Assembly: GCA_029216955.1 (NCBI GenBank)
Contig: JANAVB010016200.1
Span: 195,001-259,000 of the forward strand
Direction of reading: 5' to 3'
Length of the DNA: 64,000 bases
Source: Iris pallida
Lineage: Eukaryota > Streptophyta > Magnoliopsida > Asparagales > Iridaceae
The notes under the pieces are model-generated. The model was not told the origin of the DNA. It worked only from the letters and a program-made list of their open reading frames with translations, and ran no database searches. The position numbers and the translations under genes are program-made. Shown here one piece after another: positions 56,847 through 64,000 of this stretch (within the stretch, counting starts at the first letter, position 1; every line of letters begins with the position of its first letter).

Positions 56847-59471
56847 GTAACGTCCAGTCCCAAAATACGTAGGACCAAGTACGTGAACATGCCAGCTGCA
56901 CATATACGAAGAACACTCCATATGGAATCCTCATTTATGCATATAAGCTATAAATAAATAATCACAGGCCAGAATAACATATCTAATCTCATCACAGCTC
57001 AACGCAGAAGATAATGAAGTCCAAATAAATAAATAAGAGTATCAAAAGATAGCCGGGTGAACATACTCACTCCAAACAGCTATGAAAAATAGTCTCACAA
57101 GATCGAGTCTGACCTCCGCAAAATAGAAAGAAAAGAGATGTAAAATAATGTCTACAACTGTCTCAAATAAGAAATAGACTAGAAGTCATAAGGCACTGCC
57201 TCGTCATCAATGTAAGATAGCTCCAAAGCCGCTCCGTACTCCTGTAGAAAATCGTCTAAACCTGGAGAGATAACCAGGTCCTCAGGGACATAGCAAGATA
57301 CAAGAAAACACCATACCATATAAACTGTGATGATATAATAAGAGAAAAATGTATACATGCAATCGGGTTCCTGACCATTCTACTGTGAATATGCAGTTGA
57401 GATACATTCCTTCGACGCATGAGCCCTGGCTGAATATAGGATCCGGTATAGTCCCCTCTTGGGCACCAGTGACCAAGTGCATGACATTCAAAACGACATT
57501 GGCCAACCTGAGAGGCTCATACCCGTATCTCCAGCGGAGCTTCCGGGTTACAAGAGAAGTGCAACCGAAGCCCATACGTCAGGTAATGTTCTCCCCACCT
57601 AATGCCTAGTATCATAATCTCCATGACTGACATGTACCTCTAGTAACCGCCAAGTCTTCTAGCATGCAATTCTATTGACAGTTACCCCTATCCGTCGCAC
57701 GTCCCATACGTATCGGTGGCCAGCCGACTACGCGGATACGTGTCCTATATGAGACTCACATCACGTGATACAACAAGTGTCAAGGCCTTATGAGATATAC
57801 CAATACCTCAACATCAATGGGTGGTCAATAAACTAAGTCAATGCAAAAGAATACATAAAGCAAGAAAAACGACCGATAGAGTCGCTTGCACCCAAGTGTG
57901 ACTTGGACGCACAGTTTAAATATCACAAAATAAAATGCTAAAAATAACAACTAAAAATAAGAATATAATAATCACTGAGTAAGGTGGCAAGGTATCTTGC
58001 CTGGTGGTGTAAAGTGGCAAGTCCAAGAGTAGCAAGTGTCAGCACCAAAACTCACAAATCAAGATGACTCTAAACGCTGAATCAAACATCAAAAATGATC
58101 TCGATGAAGAAGATATACCTAGGAAATGCCTGTCCAAAAGTCAAATTCTGGAACAGGGGCAAAATCGTAATTTCGGGTAAAAACGATGTCCATCGTTGGA
58201 CCCGCTTTGCACCGAAACACGTGCCAAAGTCTACAGTCTCTAAAGTCGTCAAACTATATGTCTATGATTTCAGTTTGAGGAGAGGAACTCAACGGTATGT
58301 CTAGTTTTGGATTCCGAGGAGCCGTGTACAAAATCGCCCGTTTGAGTGGGTCATGGGCCCGCGAAAATTGGGTTCTGATTCGACCTTCTCAGAATCGAAT
58401 CAAACTTGGCATGCATTACCAGAATTTTGATCCAGACCTGTTGGCACAAGTTTCGTCTCGATCCGACGACTGTACACGAAGTTATGGACAAGTTTGCAAA
58501 ACGCCGATACGGGGGTATCTCGACGGATATGCGTTGATTTCGTCACGCACACGCAACGAAATCGAGTCCCGTCAGTTCCCACACATCGGTAACATCCATA
58601 CGCGCCGTTCGATGTGTATAGTGCATGACCACGTCGCCCAGTTTGTCGGGGCGTACGTCGTATCGTGGAAATTTTCTGAAATTAACTATTTTAAAAATAG
58701 TTTTTTGCACAACTTTAACATGGGTTTAATTCTCGCACAGAAAATGAAATACAGATCTACAAAAATGCATTTTAATCGCGGTTATGTTGTCTTCACATGT
58801 GTTCAATTATTTTTTACGAAAGTTTAATGGACAGCGAGAAAAGTGGCCGACAAGTTGGCGTTTCAAAACAGTTTTTAATATTCAGAAAAGTGGGTTTTTC
58901 TCCAACTTCGCCTCGATTTTTCGAGCAAGTTGGATAGCCATGTCAAAATCCACCTAGGGGATCTTGAAGAGGGTTATGAGGGCTTTCTACACGAATTTAC
59001 GGATCTAAAATGGACTAGAATCGAGAGAGAAATCAAACGGAAAGTTTGGTACCTTGAGTGGGAAAACTGCTCCGTGGGTGACGCGGGGCTGCCTTCCGAT
59101 GCTCCGTTCGTCACGCACAAAGCTTCGTCGCTGATGAAACGAATTTGTAGGCGAAGAGGGTATGATCAGCCTCAACTTTCGTTTTGGAAGTTTAGGGTTT
59201 CGATGTTTGTAGAAAAAGTTATATATAACAAGTTATAGCAAAAACCTATTACAAATAGGTTTAACATTAATAGTTCCCACGGTGTGGGTTATACGCGCCT
59301 GCTGCAGCAAGGAATAGTTTTGGTGGGCCCACCCACTTTAGTGGGTGGGTTTTATTATTGTTTTTTTTTCTTTTCCTAAACATAAGAGGCTTTAGTTGGC
59401 CGCCCCTTTTGTTGGGGTGGGGGCCGGCCTGCTCATGGCCCCTTTTTTTTTTACTAATTATACATAATACT

Positions 59472-59507
<36 letters not shown>

Positions 59508-59767
59508 ATTATATATATAATATATATATATATATATCATTTAAGCTACCAAAAAATGTCTAAAAATCACAATAATTCCTAAAAAATCCTAGATTTTATT
59601 ATGCTCCCTATTTAATAGAATTACGAACAAGCACACATATAATATATGTATACACCCATACCTTAATTATACTATTAAACTAGTAGTAAATAAATCCATA
59701 ATTAATGAAATGCTTAAAGAAAATTAATTTAAATTATAAAATCAATTATAAATTATGGGGGTTTATA
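56847..59767 (-). repeat. Element A 5' LTR (right copy)
   Basis: Starts TGTAACGTCCAGTCCC (plus strand) and ends GGGGGTTTATA. It is near-identical in layout to the left LTR. Minus-strand TATA at 59220-59227, TA run at 59470-59540. Confidence 0.95.
59220..59227 (-). promoter_or_regulatory. TATA box, element A 5' LTR
   Basis: TATATATA with the same CTACAAACATCGAAACCCTA leader downstream on the minus strand. It is in the 5' LTR, so it would be the active promoter copy. Confidence 0.55.
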
Positions 59768-59772
59768 AATAT

Positions 59773-59908
59773 AAATTTAAATAGCGATAATAAATGTATT
59801 ATTTCAAAATAAAATTTACAAAATTTTTTACGAGACTAAAAATGGACTAGCAATATATATATATATTATATATATATATATAATATATTATATATATATA
59901 TAATATAT

Positions 59909-59976
<68 letters not shown>

Positions 59977-60629
59977 ACATGGGTCGTTGGTCTCATTACA
60001 TGACTACCAGGGCTTGGGTTGGGTTCGGGGTAGTTTGGAACAACAGGGTCTTCTAAAAGTCGTATTATTATTAAATAACTAATTAAATTTTTATAGAGAT
60101 CAAGTCACAACTTTGCCTGGTTTTTCTACTTCGGACACACTTATGGCTCTGTCTACCCTACCATAGCCAATACACTAGTCAAAGCACGCCACTACACTAT
60201 CCGTGCCATCACTTCTAGTCGTTTGGCATTTCAAATTTTAACCATGACTAAGGCATTCTATAATAATAATTAATTAAATAAAATATTTATAAAATTCCAA
60301 AAATCATATTTTAATGCAATTAAATAATAAAAAGATATTTTCAAATTTTTAGAAAGAGGGTTCGAATCTACCCACCTTCGAAATATTATCGAATCAAAAT
60401 ACAATAGTGCATCCTTCTATAAAAGTCATCCAATAGAATTTAGAATTCAATGAGACCTATGTAGCAACCTTAACTACCCAACTGTGAAATTAAATTAGGG
60501 ACTCATAGTCCTAATCATTCTCTTAAAATTGACTTACTCCTAGTTGTGAATGAGCATTTCTTAGTCACAGGCTCGTAGCAGTACGACTAATATGGTACTA
60601 CCACGAGTTCCCAATCTTTTGCAAAGACT
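59773..60629 (-). other. Non-coding DNA between element A and the type D LTR
   Basis: A TA array fills 59852-59975. The rest is AT-rich with no open frames of interest. Its right edge carries the D leader motif, so it may be what is left of a non-coding type D internal region. Confidence 0.45.
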
Positions 60630-60648
60630 GACCTGTATGGGCCACCAC
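60630..60648 (-). other. Leader motif next to type D LTR (candidate primer site)
   Basis: The minus strand reads GTGGTGGCCCATACAGGTC, identical to element B's motif, six bases from the LTR edge at 60655. Confidence 0.5.
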
Positions 60649-60654
60649 AAAACT

Positions 60655-63317
60655 TTTCATGATCCGCACCCACTTTTCGGGATACGAGTGCGTGTCCAAG
60701 CTAGCCTACGCTACAGAGTCGGCGGTAGAACGTTGTCACGACCATGATACTCAAAATCACATAAATAACATGTATTGATCATTCACATTTCTAAATTGAT
60801 TACAACATTTACAACATTTACAACATTTATATTTAAAGAAAGTACAAGGTTCTTACAATTAATGAAAATGATACCACATCTATCTAATTTCTAGGTTTCT
60901 GCCTGCAGGTACACCCGTATCTTCCAATGCTAAGAGAAATCACAACTAACATGAAAAATGTTGGTTTCTATTCAGGAATGGAACAAGCACACATATGACA
61001 GCTATCCGAAACATAACAGAATCACATAACATAAAAATAGCATATGAGAAGTGAAAACTAGGAAATAACAAGCATCATGGTGTCATGGAAAAGGACAAGA
61101 AATTCTAGCAAGTAAACATGTAAAGCATGGCAAGTGGTGAGAAACATGATGAAACAACTGGAACAAGAACTATTTACGTGTGTTGAAATATCCATTTCGA
61201 CGTGTGAACGGCTAAGGGGGTTAATATAAATCTAGAAAAAACTACTTCATATATTTGATAACAAGGATAGTGATAAGGGGTTAATACATATTTAATTAAA
61301 TAAATTATTAATACTAATAATATTATCAACATTAACCATGAAACCAAATCCCCCCTTATTAACAATATATTAATCAAAGTAATTAATCGATAATTAAAAA
61401 TAAAAACTAACATAAGTAAGTAATTAAACTCAACGTTACTAAGCAGTCCAACATGTTCTCATAGCCCACTGGCCAATTCTAACATCTCTTATTATTAGCT
61501 TTTCTTAATATCCCTACTGTTGGTGCAGCCCATGGCTGAAGCCCATAACCCAAACTTAAAATAAATTCTTAAATCAAAATATTATTAACCTCATTCTCTC
61601 CTCTCTCTCTCTCTATAGACCAAAAATTGAAAAGGGAAAAAAGCTACAGGAGAAAAGGAAAAGGAAAAGGAAGATGAAGGAAATTGGGTGCTCACCTCGG
61701 CAGCTCGGCGGAGCACTACTCCGGCGAGGGCGCCAATGAAGCTGGGAAGTTCGTCGAGAGGGCTCGGCGCGCCCAAGTACGGAGGCACAGGGTTTGGGAA
61801 GATGACGCCGGTGGACAGGCGGCTCGGGGAGGACCGCGATCGGAGCGAGGGCGGCGCTCGGTAGAGTATGGCTCAGCCCACTCCGGATCTGGATGGCGAA
61901 GATGGTCGCAGCCCTAGCGGACCTCGGGAATCAACAGTAGATGAAGGTCGGATGGAAGCGCATGGGGAGAAGACGAAGGCTGTGCTCGGTGCTGACTCGC
62001 TGGCGGCCAGCTCGAGGTCGCTGGGTCGACTGTTGCTCGCACACAGGTGATGCCACTCATCGAGCAGCGCATCACGGAAAGGAGGCGCGACAGCGGCGCT
62101 CCGAGGTAGGTCGGTCTCTGCGGAGGGAGCACGAGCTTGGCGTACAGATGGCGTAGTTCTGTCGACAAGGATTTGGTTTGTAATTGTAATATTGGAATAA
62201 GATGGGGGTAGACATCGTCGTACGGGTCCGGACACGATCGATACGGTAATTTTGTTGGGCACAGACACGAACGAACACGAACATGGTGATGGTGATTTTG
62301 CAGATGATGACGGTGGCGTGAGTGCTCAATGGTGGCGATGGTATTTTTTGGTGGCATGGGAGCGGGGTGGTCTGGTGGTTGTGGCGGAGCGATTGGTGGT
62401 CGATGAGGTGACAATGGTAGCGGCTAGATGATGATGGCGATGGTGTGTTTACTGGGGGTCTGGTTAGGGGTGCCATAATATATATTTCACATGTGGGTTG
62501 AACATAGGGATAAGGGTTTAGGTTGAAGGAGATAGATGAAAGTATAAAGACTTTGGATGGACTTGATTTACTGTTATCCATCTATGGTTGTATCAGAGCT
62601 ATAAGGAGGGAATGGTTTTAAACCGTTTAAGGAATTTGAATTGAATGCAAGTCAAAATACAAGAAGGTGGGTGCGACCGTTCAAGAGAAGATTTGAATTT
62701 ACCCAAAATCCCTTATAAAATTTGGGTTTTGCATAATCTTTTCCCTGTTAACATGATAAATCTGTTTACTCATTATTATTATCAAATTCACACTGAGTAA
62801 AATAATTCCCTTGATTCAAGGGTTTAACAATATCCTCTAATAATTTTAAATATATTTTTATTAATCAAAACTTATCTAAAATAATTTGACGAAAATCTTC
62901 CTATCAATCCAAATAAGTAGGCTTGTCAAATCTCTTTCGTAGCCGATAGTTTGAAGGTCCAAATAATATTCAACAACATTTGAACTTCCTAACGAAATTC
63001 CAATAATACTATTTAATAAGGCATTTTTATTAAACAAAATAGCACTCTCAAAATATTTATTAAAACTAGTTTTGATCAAATAACATTTGCAAAGTCTCGA
63101 CGAAAGATTTAAACACGGTAAAAAAAATAAAAATAAAATTTTGAAAATCCGGGAGGAGGAGTTACAATTTCTCAGATTTAATAAAATGTTATCTTTTCCG
63201 CTTTAGTTTTTGTCTGCTTGTGTTCACTGCTTGATACAGCTTACTACCGCCGTCTCACAATGGTGCAGGTTGGACATGATCCGACTGGACCCAGTATATT
63301 GGGATCGGATCGTAACA
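60655..63317 (-). mobile_element. Gypsy LTR, type D, minus orientation
   Basis: The first 340 bases are the reverse complement of the end of the plus-strand D copy (10740-11050). The adjacent leader motif at 60630-60648 marks it as a 5' LTR, so the element body ran leftwards and is lost or reduced. The far end is tentatively GATCGGATCGTAACA at 63317. The middle (61600-62450) is GC-rich and leader-like, with a minus-strand donor-like GAGGTGAGC near 61700. A CT/GA-rich run is at 61590-61680. Frames in this GC-rich part match no protein I know. Confidence 0.65.
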
Positions 63318-64000
63318 TATTTTTAGTAGTGGTCCATACAGGTCCAGTTCTGTAAATTGGTCTAGTCAACTTAGTCTAGACCAACATGCAGTCATGTAAT
63401 TTGACCTAGGCATAGATGAGACTATAGAAAAATAGACTCTAAAAACAATTAGAACACTTAGATTATTTTTACCCTGTCACAACATAGGGGCAAAATTATT
63501 TATTTATAATCTATTTTTGCTTGTTATAGTTTCGTAGGCTACCTTGCTTATGTTTGTACTTAAACCTTACTCAGATTAGGTCGATTGTATGATGGTATAC
63601 TGCCTATATTATTTCTAGATTTTATGTATCTTTGTGTCCCAGGACTTTTGGGGTTATTTTCCTCCATATCTTTATCAGATTCTAGCATCCCTTAGGATCT
63701 ATACTCTTTCGCTATTTATGGATTAATATTAGATTTTTCAATCTCCTTATTCAGCAAACCTATTTTCAATTTCTCTATTAGTTTGATCAAATCTTACTTC
63801 TTTATCTTTACTTAGAATCTAGATTCATTCACTATTTAGAGTTTAAAATTCTTCTTTAGCAAACCTAATAATCTCTTATCTACCCAAAGTATTTCTACGA
63901 CTAGTGTATCCAACCATTTGTCTTGACCTTATTTTCAATTGACTTTCTTGGAACTAATCCCGAACCAAATTCTTCTGGAACCATGAAGCCCCAAGGTTAA
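63318..64000. other. AT-rich DNA, no gene recognised
   Basis: No gene is seen. Two stretches, about 63685-63765 and 63815-63885, look like an old direct duplication (TTAG(G/A)ATCTA, TTC(G/A)CTATTTA, CAGCAAACCTA-type words in the same order). Confidence 0.45.

Larger units (their letters stand above)
49066..59767 (-). mobile_element. Element A: full-length Ty3/gypsy chromovirus (Tekay/Del type)
   Basis: The LTRs at 49066-51983 and 56847-59767 are nearly equal in length (2918 and 2921 bases) and match closely. The target duplication AATAT is at 49061-49065 and 59768-59772. The internal minus-strand order is gag with double zinc knuckle, protease, RT, RNase H, integrase and chromodomain. The outer end of the 5' LTR reads GTTTATA instead of GTTTACA, a C-to-T change. 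The damage is light: a few stops and single-base frameshifts. It is probably the youngest insertion in the window. Confidence 0.95.

Noticed and set aside
61684..62581. Overlapping frames in the GC-rich middle of the right type D LTR
   Set aside because: High GC content removes stops in several frames at once; no frame shows a known domain or consistent start, and the segment corresponds to an LTR leader.

Overview
The window is a block of repeat-rich nuclear DNA from a flowering plant. A monocot is my guess, from the very GC-rich LINE ORF1 and leader segments; I cannot name the species. I recognise no conserved host gene. Nearly everything that can be named is a transposable element: two LINE families, Ty3/gypsy chromoviruses (Tekay/Del type, with a chromodomain), a Tat-like gypsy element with an extra antisense gene, a Ty1/copia element, a CACTA-type end, a foldback MITE and long TA/CA arrays. 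Almost all coding parts are broken by frameshifts or stops.

Layout. 1-806: 5'-truncated LINE, minus strand. 807-1154: palindromic TA/CA array. 1165-7524: nearly complete LINE of the same family, plus strand, with ORF1, endonuclease, reverse transcriptase, C-terminal zinc region and poly(A). 7525-8880: TA-rich array holding a MITE (8265-8552). 8885-11050: gypsy LTR (type D, plus strand). 11051-35246: Tat-like element C (plus strand) with gag and protease, no RT, RNase H or integrase, a repeat-rich non-coding zone, and an antisense Plant Mobile Domain (PMD) type gene. Element C is split by gypsy element B (17749-30534, minus strand, TSD ATATC). Element B's left LTR is in turn split by a solo LTR of type A (18907-22072, TSD CTAGA). 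35247-37990: LINE of a second family (minus strand), into which C appears to have inserted. 37991-43753: AT-rich DNA with CACTA-like ends, a microsatellite and a 13-base assembly gap. 43754-47972: Ty1/copia element (minus strand), cut off inside RT. 49066-59767: full-length gypsy element A (minus strand, LTRs about 2.92 kb, TSD AATAT). 60655-63317: a second type D LTR (minus strand). 63318-64000: unannotated.

The insertion order can be read directly: LINE family 2, then C, then B, then the A-type solo LTR. The antisense PMD reading frame resumes on the far side of element B when one TSD copy is removed, so that gene was one unit before B arrived. All boundaries and repeat counts were read by eye; no alignment was run.
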